Below are positions 1 to 8,930 of a DNA stretch of 64,000 bases, in pieces. Origin of the DNA: Garicola koreensis (lineage in GTDB: Bacteria > Actinomycetota > Actinomycetes > Actinomycetales > Micrococcaceae); contig NZ_JACIBT010000001.1 of the NCBI RefSeq assembly GCF_014195445.1, forward strand, positions 1,074,165-1,138,164, read 5' to 3'. The notes below the pieces were generated by a model that worked only from the letters and a program-made list of their open reading frames with translations, ran no database searches and was not told where the DNA came from. The translations under genes and the position numbers were made by a program. Each line of letters starts with the position of its first letter. Position 1 is the first letter of the stretch.

Positions 1-1084
1 CCTGGTGGGCGTCCTCGCCCGCATCGGTGAGGCTCAGCTGCAGCGCACCGTCGTCGGTGCTCAGCCGCTCAGCCCGAACCCCGATCAGCCGCACCGCCTG
101 GGGCCGCTCCCCCAGCGCGTGCAGCAGAGCGGCGGCGTGCTGATGCAGCTGGGAGCCGGACTGGGTGGGATGGGCCAGAGTCGCCGACCGGCTCAGCGTG
201 CTGAAGTCGCTCCAGCGCAGCTTGAGGCTCACCCCTGATGCGCCCAGTCCGGCCGCACGCAGCCGGGCGGCCACCCGGTGGCTGAGCCGCAGCAGTTCGG
301 TGCTGAGCTGCTGCGTGGAGCTGATGTCGACGGCGAAGGTGTCCTCCGCCCCGATGCTCTTCTCCGCGCGCACCGGCTCCACCTGCCGCGGGTCGTGGCC
401 CCAGGCAAGGTCGTGCAGATGCTCACCGCTGACCCCGAAGCGTCGGCGCAGCGTTTCTCGCGGTGTGGCCGCCAGCTGGTCCACTGTGCGCAGCCCCATC
501 CGGTGCAGCGCCTCGGCGGTCTTTCCGCCCACCCCCCACAGCGCGGTGACCGGCAGGCTGTGCAGAAAGCGCAGCCGCTCCTCCGGGGGCACCAGGAACA
601 TCCCGTCGGGCTTGGCATGCGTGGAGGCGATCTTGGCGATGAACTTGCGGTCTGCGATGCCCACGCTGACCGGCAGGCTGAACTGTGCACGGATGTCGCG
701 GCGAATCATCGCCGCCATCTGTGCGGCGGTGCCCAGGCGGCGCACGGCCCCGGTGAGGTCGAGGAAGGCCTCGTCCACGCTGAGCTGCTCCTTACGCTCA
801 GTGAGCGTGTCAAAGTACGCCATGATGCCCGCAGAGAGCTCTCGGTAGCGGCTCATCTGCGGCGGCAGCACGGTGGAGTCGGGGCTGAGCCTCATCGCCC
901 GGCTCAGCGGCATGGCCGAATGCACTCCGTCTGCTCGTGCTGGGTAGGAGGCGGAGAGCACCACAGAGCGTCCCTCACCGGCGACAATGACCTTCTGCCC
1001 ATGCAGCTGGGGCTTGTCCAGCAGCTCAGCCTCCACATAGAAGGCATCCATATCCGCGTGCGCGATGATGGGAGCCCTGGCCAT
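1..1084 (-). CDS. dinB: DNA polymerase IV (Y family), 3' end beyond window
   Basis: Error-prone translesion DNA polymerase. The minus-strand reading begins MARAPIIAHADMDAFYVEAE, with the DMDAFY metal-binding motif of Y-family polymerases close to the N-terminus, and has the second catalytic motif SVDEAFLD at about residues 102-109. Palm, fingers, thumb (helix-hairpin-helix near ALWGVGGKTAEAL) and little-finger regions follow. About 361 codons are visible and the C-terminus runs off the left edge. The start is divergent from the prenyl synthase gene, only 18 bases away, with a -10 element (TATCCT) ending 7 bases before ATG, so the mRNA is probably leaderless. Family assignment is secure. Confidence 0.93.
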   Translation of the reverse strand, partial: MARAPIIAHADMDAFYVEAELLDKPQLHGQKVIVAGEGRSVVLSASYPARADGVHSAMPLSRAMRLSPDSTVLPPQMSRYRELSAGIMAYFDTLTERKEQLSVDEAFLDLTGAVRRLGTAAQMAAMIRRDIRAQFSLPVSVGIADRKFIAKIASTHAKPDGMFLVPPEERLRFLHSLPVTALWGVGGKTAEALHRMGLRTVDQLAATPRETLRRRFGVSGEHLHDLAWGHDPRQVEPVRAEKSIGAEDTFAVDISSTQQLSTELLRLSHRVAARLRAAGLGASGVSLKLRWSDFSTLSRSATLAHPTQSGSQLHQHAAALLHALGERPQAVRLIGVRAERLSTDDGALQLSLTDAGEDAHQ

Positions 1085-1090
1085 ACCGTC

Positions 1091-1097
1091 TAGGATA
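1091..1097. promoter_or_regulatory. Overlapping divergent -10 elements (dinB / idsA)
   Basis: The heptamer TAGGATA reads TAGGAT on the plus strand, 6 bases before the GTG of the prenyl synthase, and TATCCT on the minus strand, 7 bases before the ATG of dinB. Both fit the actinobacterial TANNNT -10 consensus, so one site probably serves two leaderless genes in opposite directions. Inferred from spacing and sequence only. Confidence 0.6.
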
Positions 1098-1102
1098 GGC
1101 CC

Positions 1103-2185
1103 GTGAGCGGACAGGACTTTGTACAACGCGTCAATGACCGCTGTGCGGCGTTCCTGGAGGCCAAGCGGGATCAGGTCCGTGCGGTCTCCGCGGAGGCGGA
1201 TGAGCTGGTGAGCTCCCTGACTGCGCTGACCGCTGGGGGCAAGAAGCTGCGGCCCGTGCTGGCCCGGATCGGCTGGCGAGCCTCCGGTGCCGCCGACGAG
1301 GAGGCTGCCGTGGAGCATTTGGGGGTGGCCCTGGAGCTCTTCCAGGCAGCGGCGCTGATCCACGACGACGTCATCGACCGCTCCGCGACGCGACGCGGCC
1401 AGCCCAGCACCCACCGCCGGTTTGCCTCGCTGCACACGCAGCACAGCTTCGCCGGCGACGCCGAGCACTTCGGCACGGCCGGCGCCATCCTGACCGGCGA
1501 TCTGGCCCTGTCCTGGGCGGCAGAGGCCTTCGATCAGGCTGAGCAGGCCGCCGCAGCTCCCAGCCGCAGCGGCCGTGAGACGTTCCGGACGATGCACACT
1601 GAAGTCATCACCGGCCAGTACCTCGACGTCCTCTCCGAAGTCGCCGCAGCCCCGGCCGATGAGGCGACGGCCGTCGCCCGCGCCAGGGCAGTGCTGACCT
1701 ATAAGTCGGCCAAGTACTCCACGCAGTATCCGGTGGCACTGGGATGTTCGCTCACCGGCGGGCACCCGGATCTGCAGCAGGCCCTGGCCCGGGCCGCACT
1801 GCCGGTGGGAGTGGCCTTCCAGCTGCGAGATGACCTCCTAGGCGTCTTCGGCGACCCGCAGATCACCGGCAAGCCGGTCGGCGACGATCTGCGCGAGGGC
1901 AAGCGCACCGAACTGGTCACCTACGGCCTCTTCCGCTCCCCCAGTCCCGCCTCGGAGAAGCTGGCCTCCATGCTGGGCCGTGAGGACCTCAGCGAGGACG
2001 ACGTCGACGCCGCCCGCGAGATTCTGCTCTCCTGCGGGGCGGTCGCCGCCGTCGAGGCCGAGATCGACGCCCTGGTCCGCGCCAGTGTGGACGCTGAAGG
2101 TCCCCTGCGCCAGCTCGGAGTGGGTCAGCCGGTGCTGGAAGACTTCGCTGAGGTGCGGCAGCGCCTGGTGGCTCGCACGTCCTGA
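1103..2185 (+). CDS. idsA: Polyprenyl (geranylgeranyl-type) diphosphate synthase
   Basis: Trans-isoprenyl diphosphate synthase that condenses isopentenyl diphosphate with an allylic primer to make precursors for quinones, carotenoids or cell-wall lipid carriers. The first aspartate-rich motif is DDVID at residues 88-92 with GGKKLRP upstream; the second is DDLLGVFGD at 243-251. Length of 360 aa is typical. The GTG start is chosen because the -10 hexamer TAGGAT ends 6 bases upstream. The order prenyl synthase, PknL-type kinase, class II DAHP synthase matches the idsA2-pknL-aroG neighbourhood of Mycobacterium tuberculosis. Product chain length cannot be read from the sequence. Confidence 0.88.
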   Translation: MSGQDFVQRVNDRCAAFLEAKRDQVRAVSAEADELVSSLTALTAGGKKLRPVLARIGWRASGAADEEAAVEHLGVALELFQAAALIHDDVIDRSATRRGQPSTHRRFASLHTQHSFAGDAEHFGTAGAILTGDLALSWAAEAFDQAEQAAAAPSRSGRETFRTMHTEVITGQYLDVLSEVAAAPADEATAVARARAVLTYKSAKYSTQYPVALGCSLTGGHPDLQQALARAALPVGVAFQLRDDLLGVFGDPQITGKPVGDDLREGKRTELVTYGLFRSPSPASEKLASMLGREDLSEDDVDAAREILLSCGAVAAVEAEIDALVRASVDAEGPLRQLGVGQPVLEDFAEVRQRLVARTS

Positions 2186-2208
2186 GGGTGGCAAGCTGCA
2201 GCCTTCGA

Positions 2209-2214
2209 TACCCT
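2209..2214 (+). promoter_or_regulatory. -10 element of pknL
   Basis: TACCCT lies 7 bases before the ATG of the kinase gene. No Shine-Dalgarno sequence is present, so this suggests a leaderless transcript. Confidence 0.45.
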
Positions 2215-2221
2215 GGAGACT

Positions 2222-3661
2222 ATGAGCACCCCGGAAAGCTGGATCGGCTCCACGATCGATCAGCGCTACGCCATTGACAAGCGTGTCGCCCGCGGCGGCA
2301 TGTCCACGGTGTACTTGGCGCGTGACCAGCGCCTGCACCGTGATGTGGCCATCAAAGTGCTGTTCCCGCATATGGCCGAGGATCGCAAGGTGGTTCAGCG
2401 CTTCGAGCAGGAGGCCCGGAACTCCGCGCTCATCGCCCACCCGAACGTGGTGCAGGTGCTCGACCAGGGTCAGACCCGTGAGACCGCCTATATGGTCATG
2501 GAGTACGTGCCCGGGGCCACGCTGCGCACGCTGCTGAAGCGTGGCCCGATGACGCCGCGGCTCACGCTGGCCTATGCCCACGCCGTGCTCTCCGGTCTCA
2601 GCGCAGCCCACCGCGCCGGCTTGGTGCACCGCGACATCAAACCGGAGAATGTGCTGGTCTCCCCGGAGGGCCGGATCAAACTGGCCGACTTCGGACTGGC
2701 CCGGGCGGCCACCCACCATTCGGGGACCTCCACTCTGATGGGGACGGTCGCCTACATCTCCCCTGAGCTGCTCTCCGGCGAAGGCGCGGACGAGCGCGCC
2801 GACATCTACGCCGTGGGCATCCTGCTCTACGAAATGCTCACCGGCGTGCAGCCCTACACCGGAGACTCCCCGGTGCGGGTCGCCTTCCAGCATGTGAACT
2901 CCACGGTGCCCAGTCCCTCGTCGTATGTGCCCGGGCTGGCCCCGGCGCTGGATGAGCTGGTGCGCGAGGCCACGCGGATCGACCCCGACGACCGTCCAAA
3001 GAACGCCGATGCGCTGCTGGAGATGCTCAGCGAGGTGCGGGCACAGCTCACCGAGGAGGAGCTGGACTTCGACGGTGCGGCGGCGAAGCACCGGCGGCAC
3101 CAGCAGTCGGAGACCGAGCACAGCACCGCCGCCACAGCCACGTCGGTGATGCCCGAGGCGCCGACGGAGGCAGAGGCCGACCAGGCTGTTGAGCCTGCCG
3201 CAACGGATGAGGATGCGACCCTCGCCCTGGGTGAGGACTTCCCCACCGCCGACGACGGCCCGCCTCAGGAGGCCGCCACCGCTGCCCTGCATCAGGCTGC
3301 AAGCTCTCCCCCTCCCCCGCCGCAGCAGGCGGGAGCCGACGCATCGGCGCAGCGGTGGGCCTCCCTGGCCGAGGAGGACCGGCAGACGGTGGCCGAAGTG
3401 CCGCTGCCGAGCAGACTGAGCGTCGAGGATGCGCAGACGGCGTCTCAGCCGGCCGCTGCCCCGGCCCGGCGCAGCTACGACCCGGGGGCCGACCGGAAGA
3501 AGCGTCAGCGCCCCATAGAAGAGCTGCGCAGCCCCACCCCGGCACGGCGGGGAATCGCGGTGGCAGTGGCCATGATCACCGTGGCCGTGGTGATGCTGGT
3601 CGCCTATCAGCTGGGCATCAGCAACTCCATCATCCCGCCGTTGGGCGGAAGCACCCCGTAG
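2222..3661 (+). CDS. pknL: Membrane Ser/Thr protein kinase, PknL-like
   Basis: Eukaryotic-type signalling kinase. The catalytic domain spans about residues 14-275: Gly-rich loop RVARGGMSTVYLA, ATP-binding Lys45 in VAIKVL, catalytic loop HRDIKPEN (136-143), DFG at 156-158 and GTVAYISPE at 174-182. A long Pro/Ala/Glu-rich linker follows, then one transmembrane helix (about 444-466) and a 13-residue outside tail. There are no PASTA repeats, as in M. tuberculosis PknL and unlike PknB. Position between a prenyl synthase and DAHP synthase supports PknL. The small DNA-binding partner gene found beside pknL in mycobacteria (Rv2175c) is not present here. Confidence 0.9.
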   Translation: MSTPESWIGSTIDQRYAIDKRVARGGMSTVYLARDQRLHRDVAIKVLFPHMAEDRKVVQRFEQEARNSALIAHPNVVQVLDQGQTRETAYMVMEYVPGATLRTLLKRGPMTPRLTLAYAHAVLSGLSAAHRAGLVHRDIKPENVLVSPEGRIKLADFGLARAATHHSGTSTLMGTVAYISPELLSGEGADERADIYAVGILLYEMLTGVQPYTGDSPVRVAFQHVNSTVPSPSSYVPGLAPALDELVREATRIDPDDRPKNADALLEMLSEVRAQLTEEELDFDGAAAKHRRHQQSETEHSTAATATSVMPEAPTEAEADQAVEPAATDEDATLALGEDFPTADDGPPQEAATAALHQAASSPPPPPQQAGADASAQRWASLAEEDRQTVAEVPLPSRLSVEDAQTASQPAAAPARRSYDPGADRKKRQRPIEELRSPTPARRGIAVAVAMITVAVVMLVAYQLGISNSIIPPLGGSTP

Positions 3662-3677
3662 CGCCGGCTCGCTGCGG

Positions 3678-5084
3678 CTACTTCACCTGAGTCAGCGCCT
3701 CGGCGACCAGGAACGCCATCTCCAGGGACTGCTTGTGGTTCAGCCGCGGATCGACCAGGGACTCGTAGCGGGCGTCGAAGGCGGACTCGTCAATCACATC
3801 GGAGCCGCCCAGGCACTCTGCGACGTCGTCGCCGGTCATCTCCACGTGCAGGCCGCCCGGGTAGGTGCCGGCAGCACGGTGGACTTCGAAGAACCCGCGG
3901 ACTTCATCCATGACGTCGTCGAAGCGTCGGGTCTTATAGCCGTTCTTCGCGGTGATGGTGTTGCCGTGCATCGGGTCGGTGACCCACACGACTTCGGCAC
4001 CTGAATCGCGAACAGCTTCTACCAGAGGAGGCAGCTTCTCGCGGATGTTCGCCGCCCCCATGCGGGTGATGAAGGTCAGCCGGCCAGGCTCACGCGCCGG
4101 ATCCAGCTTCTCGATCAGCTCCAGCACCGTCTCCGGGGACGTATTGGGGCCCAGCTTGACCCCCAGGGGGTTGCGGACGCGGCTGAGGTAGTCCACGTGG
4201 GCACCGTCGAGGTCTCGGGTGCGCTCGCCGACCCACACGAAGTGCCCGCTGGTGACGTAGGGCTCGCCGGTGCGCGAATCGATGCGGGTCAGGGCCCGTT
4301 CGTAGTCCAGCAGAAGCGCCTCGTGAGCGGCGTAGAACTCGGTGCGCTTCAGCCCGTCGAACTCCACTCCGCAGGCATCCATGAATCGCACGGCACGGTC
4401 GATCTCTCCGGCGATCTGTTCGTACCTGGCATGTGCCGGGTTCTCCATGAAGCCCTTGTTCCACTGCTGGACGGCCCGCAGGTCTGCGAAGCCGCCCTCG
4501 GTGAAGGCGCGCACCAGGTTCAGCGTCGAGGCTGACTTGTGGTAGGCGGTCACCATGCGCTTGGGGTCGGGGATGCGCGACTGCTCGGTGAAGTCGAACC
4601 CGTTGACGATCTCACCGCGGAAGCTGGGCAGGGTCACGTCCCCGCGGGTCTCCATATCGGAGCTGCGCGGCTTGGCGTACTGGCCGGCCATCCGCCCCAT
4701 CTTCACCACCGGCAGCGAGGCGCCGTAGGTGAGCACCACGGCCATCTGCAGGATCGTCTTGACCCGGGCGCTGATCTTATCGGCGGTGACCCCGTCGAAG
4801 GTTTCGGCGCAGTCGCCGCCCTGCAGCAGGAAGGCTTCGCCCTTGGCCACGCTGGCCAGGCGGTCCTTGAGCTTGTCCACCTCGCCGGCGAAGACCAGCG
4901 GCGGGTTGGAGGAGAGCTCCTCATAGGCGTCGTCGAAGTCTGGGTGACCGTGCCAGTCCGGCTGCTGCTTCAGGGGCAGCTGCCGCCACGCGTCGAGCCC
5001 CGGATAGTCTGCGGCACCGGTCTGCAGGATCTCTCCGGGTGCTGTCAGCGGGGTCTCGAGGCGGTTCTCATCTGCGATAGTCAC
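3678..5084 (-). CDS. aroG: Class II 3-deoxy-7-phosphoheptulonate (DAHP) synthase
   Basis: First step of the shikimate pathway: phosphoenolpyruvate plus erythrose 4-phosphate give DAHP. The protein of about 468 aa is the plant-like type II enzyme, with family motifs LLQGGDCAETF, MGRMAGQYAKPRS, RNPLGVKLGPNTSPE and WVTDPMHGNT. Two in-frame GTGs exist at the 5' end. I prefer the inner one because a -10 hexamer (TAGGCT) ends exactly 6 bases before it, while the outer GTG directly abuts that hexamer. The gene converges with pknL, with 16 bases between stops. Confidence 0.95.
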   Translation of the reverse strand: MTIADENRLETPLTAPGEILQTGAADYPGLDAWRQLPLKQQPDWHGHPDFDDAYEELSSNPPLVFAGEVDKLKDRLASVAKGEAFLLQGGDCAETFDGVTADKISARVKTILQMAVVLTYGASLPVVKMGRMAGQYAKPRSSDMETRGDVTLPSFRGEIVNGFDFTEQSRIPDPKRMVTAYHKSASTLNLVRAFTEGGFADLRAVQQWNKGFMENPAHARYEQIAGEIDRAVRFMDACGVEFDGLKRTEFYAAHEALLLDYERALTRIDSRTGEPYVTSGHFVWVGERTRDLDGAHVDYLSRVRNPLGVKLGPNTSPETVLELIEKLDPAREPGRLTFITRMGAANIREKLPPLVEAVRDSGAEVVWVTDPMHGNTITAKNGYKTRRFDDVMDEVRGFFEVHRAAGTYPGGLHVEMTGDDVAECLGGSDVIDESAFDARYESLVDPRLNHKQSLEMAFLVAEALTQVK

Positions 5085-5090
5085 CCCCAC

Positions 5091-5096
5091 AGCCTA
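5091..5096 (-). promoter_or_regulatory. -10 element of aroG
   Basis: TAGGCT on the minus strand ends 6 bases before the GTG at 5084. It decides between two in-frame GTG start codons and suggests leaderless transcription. Confidence 0.5.
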
Positions 5097-5164
5097 AAGC
5101 TGAGGCTGACCGGTCACCTAATAAGGGGACAGAGGTTCCACATCATGAGAGGAATTCGGGTCCC

Positions 5165-6994
5165 TCAGGACTGGTCGGCGCGAGCCTGGGCAGCATCAGC
5201 GTAGAGCTGCTCGACGACCTCGCCGTAGTCCTTCATCACATCAGCCCGGCGGATCTTCAGCGACTGAGTCAGGTGACCGGAGTCGATGGTGAAGTCCTCC
5301 TCCAGCAGGCGGAACTCACGGATCGACTCAGCGCGCGAGACTGACTCATTGGCCGTGTCGATCACCGACTGGATGTGGCTGATGATCTCCGGATGCTCGA
5401 CCAGCTCCTTCATCGGCGTGTCCGCGGCGATGCCCTTGCGCCCCAACCACACCGGCAGCGTCTCAGGGTCCAGGGTGACCAGGGCGGCCACGAAGGGTTT
5501 GCCGTCGCCGACCACGACCACCTGGGAGACGATCGCATCGGAGCGGATCTGATCCTCCAGCAGCCCGGGGACCACGTTCTTGCCGGCGGCGGTGACCAGG
5601 ATCTCCTTCTTGCGCCCGGTGATGGTGAGGAAGCCCTCGTCGTCCAAGGAGCCGACGTCGCCGGTGCGGTACCAACCGTCCTCGGTGAAGTCCTGCTCGG
5701 TCAGGTCCGGCCGGTTGCGGTAGCCGTCGAAGACGCAGACGCCTTTGCCGAGGATCTCACCGTTCTCGGCGATCTTCACCGCGTTGCCCGGAAGCGGCCG
5801 GCCCACAGCCCCGATCTTCGCATTGTCAGGGGTGTTGACGGTCAGCGGAGCTGTGGTCTCGGTGAGGCCGTAGCCTTCCATGACCAGCACCCCGATGCCG
5901 TTGAAGAAGTGGCCCAGATGAGCTCCCAGGGCCGAGCCTCCGGAGACGGCGTGGGTGACGTTGCCGCCCATCCGCGCCCGCAGCTTGGAGTAGACCAGCT
6001 TGTCGAACACCGCATGCTTAAGCCGCAGGCTGAAGGGAACCCTTCCGGCCTGCTGGGCCTTGGACCAGGCCACGGCGGTGTCGGCCGCCTTCTGGAAAAT
6101 ACCGCCCTTGCCGTCGCCTTCGGCCTTCATCATTGCCGCGTTGTAGATCTTTTCGAAGACCCGCGGAACGGCCAATAGGAAGCTGGGCCTGAAGGTGCCC
6201 AGATCGTCCACCAGGTCCTTGATGTCTGAGGTGTGGCCGACCTTGGCGCCGGCTGCCACGCTGACCACCGAGATGAACCGGGCGAAGACGTGGGCCAGCG
6301 GGATGAACAGCACCGTGGAGGCATCCCGGTGAACGACCGACTTCAGTGAAGCAATCGCGTTGAGGCTCAGCTCCACAAAGTTGCTGTGGGTCAGCTCGCA
6401 GCCCTTGGGGCGGCCGGTGGTGCCGGAGGTGTAGATGATGGTGGCCACGTCCTTCAGCTGGGCGTGGCTGCGGCGCTGCTCCAGGGCGGCGTCGTCGACC
6501 TCGGCTCCCTCGGCCCGCAGCTGGTCGAGGTCCTCGCCTTCGATCTGCAGCAGCTGTTCGACGACGTCGAGCTTCTCCTGGGCCACGGCCCGGTCCACCG
6601 CTTTGACGTGCGACTCCTTCTCGGCGAAGACCACCTTCACCTGGGAGTCTTCGATGATCCAGGCGATCTGGGAGGGTGAGGACGTTTCGTAGATCGGCAC
6701 AGTGATCGCTCCGGCGTACCAGATGGCAAAGTCCAGCAGCGTCCACTCATACCGGGTGGCGGCCATGATGGAGACCCGGTCGCCGACCTCGACGCCCTTG
6801 GCGATCATGCCTTTGGCCAGCGCCGCCACGTCCTCGCGGAACTCGGAGGCGGAGACATCAGTCCAGGTGCCTGGGCTCAGCTGGCGGCCGAAGAGTGCGT
6901 TGTCCGGCGCCTCGGCGACCTGCTTCTCCAGCAGATCAGTGGAGTTGAGCTCAGGCTCAACGTTGACGGCGGCGGGCACTGCGTATTCGTTCAC
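5165..6994 (-). CDS. fadD: Long-chain fatty acid-CoA ligase (FadD15-like)
   Basis: Acyl-adenylate-forming enzyme that activates long-chain fatty acids to acyl-CoA. The AMP-binding P-loop YTSGTTGRPKG is at residues 188-198, followed by GYGLTETTAP and the YRTGDVG hinge region, with the C-terminal catalytic-lysine region QSLKIRR near the end. At 609 aa it has the size of bacterial FadD15/long-chain ligases. The start is GTG, preceded at about 8 bases by a strong purine-rich ribosome site (GGAGGAG). It lies upstream of aroG on the same strand with about 75 bases between them. Confidence 0.92.
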   Translation of the reverse strand: MNEYAVPAAVNVEPELNSTDLLEKQVAEAPDNALFGRQLSPGTWTDVSASEFREDVAALAKGMIAKGVEVGDRVSIMAATRYEWTLLDFAIWYAGAITVPIYETSSPSQIAWIIEDSQVKVVFAEKESHVKAVDRAVAQEKLDVVEQLLQIEGEDLDQLRAEGAEVDDAALEQRRSHAQLKDVATIIYTSGTTGRPKGCELTHSNFVELSLNAIASLKSVVHRDASTVLFIPLAHVFARFISVVSVAAGAKVGHTSDIKDLVDDLGTFRPSFLLAVPRVFEKIYNAAMMKAEGDGKGGIFQKAADTAVAWSKAQQAGRVPFSLRLKHAVFDKLVYSKLRARMGGNVTHAVSGGSALGAHLGHFFNGIGVLVMEGYGLTETTAPLTVNTPDNAKIGAVGRPLPGNAVKIAENGEILGKGVCVFDGYRNRPDLTEQDFTEDGWYRTGDVGSLDDEGFLTITGRKKEILVTAAGKNVVPGLLEDQIRSDAIVSQVVVVGDGKPFVAALVTLDPETLPVWLGRKGIAADTPMKELVEHPEIISHIQSVIDTANESVSRAESIREFRLLEEDFTIDSGHLTQSLKIRRADVMKDYGEVVEQLYADAAQARADQS

Positions 6995-7084
6995 AGGTCC
7001 ATCTCCTCCTCGGTCGTCGGCGTGGTGGTGAGGTTCACACTAATCAGCGCTGGTTTTGTTGTCTACTGGGCAGTAATCAGGGGC

Positions 7085-7450
7085 TCAGACTTGTGCACCA
7101 TCACCCCTGCTGCTGCGCTTGGAGGGCATCTGCATGAAGAGGATCGCGATCCCCAGCACGATGACGCCGATGAGCGCGATCGTGGTCCACCCGGGGAAGG
7201 ACACCGGCAAGAACGGGAACACCACGAGCGCGGCGATGCCCAGCAGCATCAGAGCCGCGCCGATCACCACGCCGGGCTTGGCCCCGGCCACCGGGTTCTT
7301 CGGGTCCGGCTGGCGAAAGTCGTCCTCCTCCGCGGAGACGCTGTAGTCGCGCGGACCCCGTTGGCCCAGGTTCTTCGGAACGGGCCGGCCCGGCTGCGGC
7401 TGGGCCGTTCTGCGCCGGTAGAAGTTTCCGTTGTCGCCTCGTGTGCTCAT
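7085..7450 (-). CDS. Small two-helix membrane protein
   Basis: Function unknown. The 121-aa protein has a basic, proline-rich N-terminal half, an acidic patch (SAEEDDFRQPDPKNP), then two hydrophobic helices at about 58-80 and 87-107 and a short basic tail. It is the kind of small conserved membrane protein common in Micrococcales. A -10 element (TAGTCT, 7457-7462) ends 6 bases before the ATG, so it is probably a leaderless monocistron divergent from plsC. Confidence 0.75.
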   Translation of the reverse strand: MSTRGDNGNFYRRRTAQPQPGRPVPKNLGQRGPRDYSVSAEEDDFRQPDPKNPVAGAKPGVVIGAALMLLGIAALVVFPFLPVSFPGWTTIALIGVIVLGIAILFMQMPSKRSSRGDGAQV

Positions 7451-7456
7451 ACCCTA

Positions 7457-7462
7457 AGACTA
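7457..7462 (-). promoter_or_regulatory. -10 element of the two-helix membrane protein gene
   Basis: TAGTCT on the minus strand, 6 bases before the ATG; leaderless geometry. Confidence 0.45.
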
Positions 7463-7510
7463 CCGGGCGCTGCCGCGGACGTCATCGCAGAATTTGCCGC
7501 CCACTCGGCT

Positions 7511-7516
7511 TAGAGT
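7511..7516 (+). promoter_or_regulatory. -10 element of plsC-like gene
   Basis: TAGAGT ends 7 bases before the GTG at 7524. It selects this GTG over an in-frame ATG at 7494 that lies upstream of the promoter. Confidence 0.5.
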
Positions 7517-7523
7517 ATGTGGT

Positions 7524-8228
7524 GTGTCGTTCTACAGCATCGCGAAGAAGTTCGTCGTCGCCCCAACGGTCAATACCGCCTTCCGCCCCTGGGTGAAGGG
7601 GCTGGACAACATTCCCACCCACGGGCCGGCGATTCTTGCCTCGAATCACCTCTCATTCTCCGACTCGATCTTCATCCCGGTCGTGGTGCCGCGGCAGGTA
7701 CGTTTCTTAGCGAAGAACGACTATTGGCAGGGCTCGGGGGTCACCGGCACGATCAACCGGTGGTTCTTCAGCCTCAGTGGGCAGATTCCGATGGACCGCT
7801 CCGGGGGCAAGGCCTCCTCGGACTCACTGAACGCCGGGCTGCAGGCTCTGCGGGACGGGCACCTGCTGGGCATCTACCCGGAAGGGACGCGCAGCCCCGA
7901 CGGCCGGCTGCACCGCGGCAAACTGGGGGTGGCCAAACTGGCTCTGGAGGCCCGGGTGCCGGTGGTGCCCATGGCGCTGATCGGCACCGATAAGGTCCAA
8001 CCGGTGGGCAAGAGCATCCCCCGGGTGCGCCGGGTGGGGCTGATCATCGGCGAGCCGCTGACCTTCGACTCCTACTTCGACAACGCCACGGACCGCTTCG
8101 CCCAGCGTGCGGTGACCGATGAGATCATGTCGCGCATCATGCGGCTCTCCGGGCAGGAGTACCACGACCGCTACGCCACTGACGTCAAGCGCAAGCTGGC
8201 CCAGAGCCGCGACACTGACGGCAGCTGA
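7524..8228 (+). CDS. plsC: 1-acylglycerol-3-phosphate acyltransferase-like protein
   Basis: Membrane-associated acyltransferase that adds the second acyl chain to lysophosphatidate, or a related acceptor, in phospholipid synthesis. The catalytic HX4D box is NHLSFSD near residue 42, FFSLSGQIPMDRSGG follows, and the glycerol-phosphate-binding EGTRSPDG motif lies near residue 118. At 234 aa it fits the PlsC/LPLAT family. The GTG start was chosen from the -10 spacing. The acyl acceptor cannot be told from sequence. Confidence 0.9.
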   Translation: MSFYSIAKKFVVAPTVNTAFRPWVKGLDNIPTHGPAILASNHLSFSDSIFIPVVVPRQVRFLAKNDYWQGSGVTGTINRWFFSLSGQIPMDRSGGKASSDSLNAGLQALRDGHLLGIYPEGTRSPDGRLHRGKLGVAKLALEARVPVVPMALIGTDKVQPVGKSIPRVRRVGLIIGEPLTFDSYFDNATDRFAQRAVTDEIMSRIMRLSGQEYHDRYATDVKRKLAQSRDTDGS

Positions 8229-8230
8229 GC

Positions 8231-8878
8231 TCAGAGCCCCCAGACGCCGGAGGAGCCGCGGCGGTGGGCGGCAAGCAGGTGGGTGTCGATGACTCCGACC
8301 GCCTCCATCAGCGCGAACATAGTGGTCGGCCCCACGAACGCAAACCCTTCTGCGCGCAGCGCCGCTGCCAGCGCACGGGACTCGGCCGACTGCGTGGGGA
8401 CCTCGGCGATGCTGGACGGCGTGGGCGTCTGCGCCGGCTGAAACGACCACACAAAGTCCACCAAACCGCCCTTCTGCCGCAGCGCCACGGTGGCCCGCGC
8501 ATTGGTGATGGTGGCCAGAATCTTCGCCCGGTTGCGCACGATCGATGCGTCACCCAGCAGCCGTTCGACCTCGGCGTCGCCGTAGGCTGCCACGGCGTCG
8601 GGATCGAACTGGTCGAATGCGGCGCGGAAGGCCTCGCGCTTGCGCAGGATCGTCGCCCACGACAGCCCGGCCTGGAACGCTTCCAGGCTGATCCGCTCGT
8701 ACATACCCGCCTCATCACGGATGGGCATGCCCCACTCGGTGTCGTAGTAGTCACGCAGCATCGGATCCGCCGCGGCCCAGGCGGGCCGGGCCAGCCCGTC
8801 GTCACCGACGACGACGTCGGGCTCTGTGCTCCCAGCAGCTGGGGTCTCAGCAGGCGGCTGCTCGCGGGGAATGTTCAT
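8231..8878 (-). CDS. tag: DNA-3-methyladenine glycosylase I
   Basis: Base-excision repair enzyme that removes 3-methyladenine from alkylated DNA. The family core is clear: RPAWAAADPMLRDYYDTEWG, then SLEAFQAGLSWATILRKREAF with the catalytic-region glutamate, and the C-terminal FVGPTTMFALMEAVG and DTHLLAAH segments. The N-terminus carries a Pro/Ala-rich extension. The ATG is favoured over a GTG 9 bases upstream because TACTGT (8886-8891) is a -10 element 7 bases before ATG and overlaps the GTG. The stop lies 2 bases from that of plsC (convergent). Confidence 0.92.
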   Translation of the reverse strand: MNIPREQPPAETPAAGSTEPDVVVGDDGLARPAWAAADPMLRDYYDTEWGMPIRDEAGMYERISLEAFQAGLSWATILRKREAFRAAFDQFDPDAVAAYGDAEVERLLGDASIVRNRAKILATITNARATVALRQKGGLVDFVWSFQPAQTPTPSSIAEVPTQSAESRALAAALRAEGFAFVGPTTMFALMEAVGVIDTHLLAAHRRGSSGVWGL

Positions 8879-8885
8879 CCTCAGC

Positions 8886-8891
8886 ACAGTA
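8886..8891 (-). promoter_or_regulatory. -10 element of tag
   Basis: TACTGT on the minus strand, 7 bases before the ATG at 8878. Confidence 0.42.
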
Positions 8892-8930
8892 CCTGCACCC
8901 CAGCCGCCCGCACCTGACGAGCACGCAGAA

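Noticed and set aside
1838..3292. 484-codon minus-strand frame opposite idsA/pknL
   Set aside because: Translation is His/Gly/Arg-rich without motifs, while both plus-strand genes have complete catalytic motifs. Treated as a shadow.
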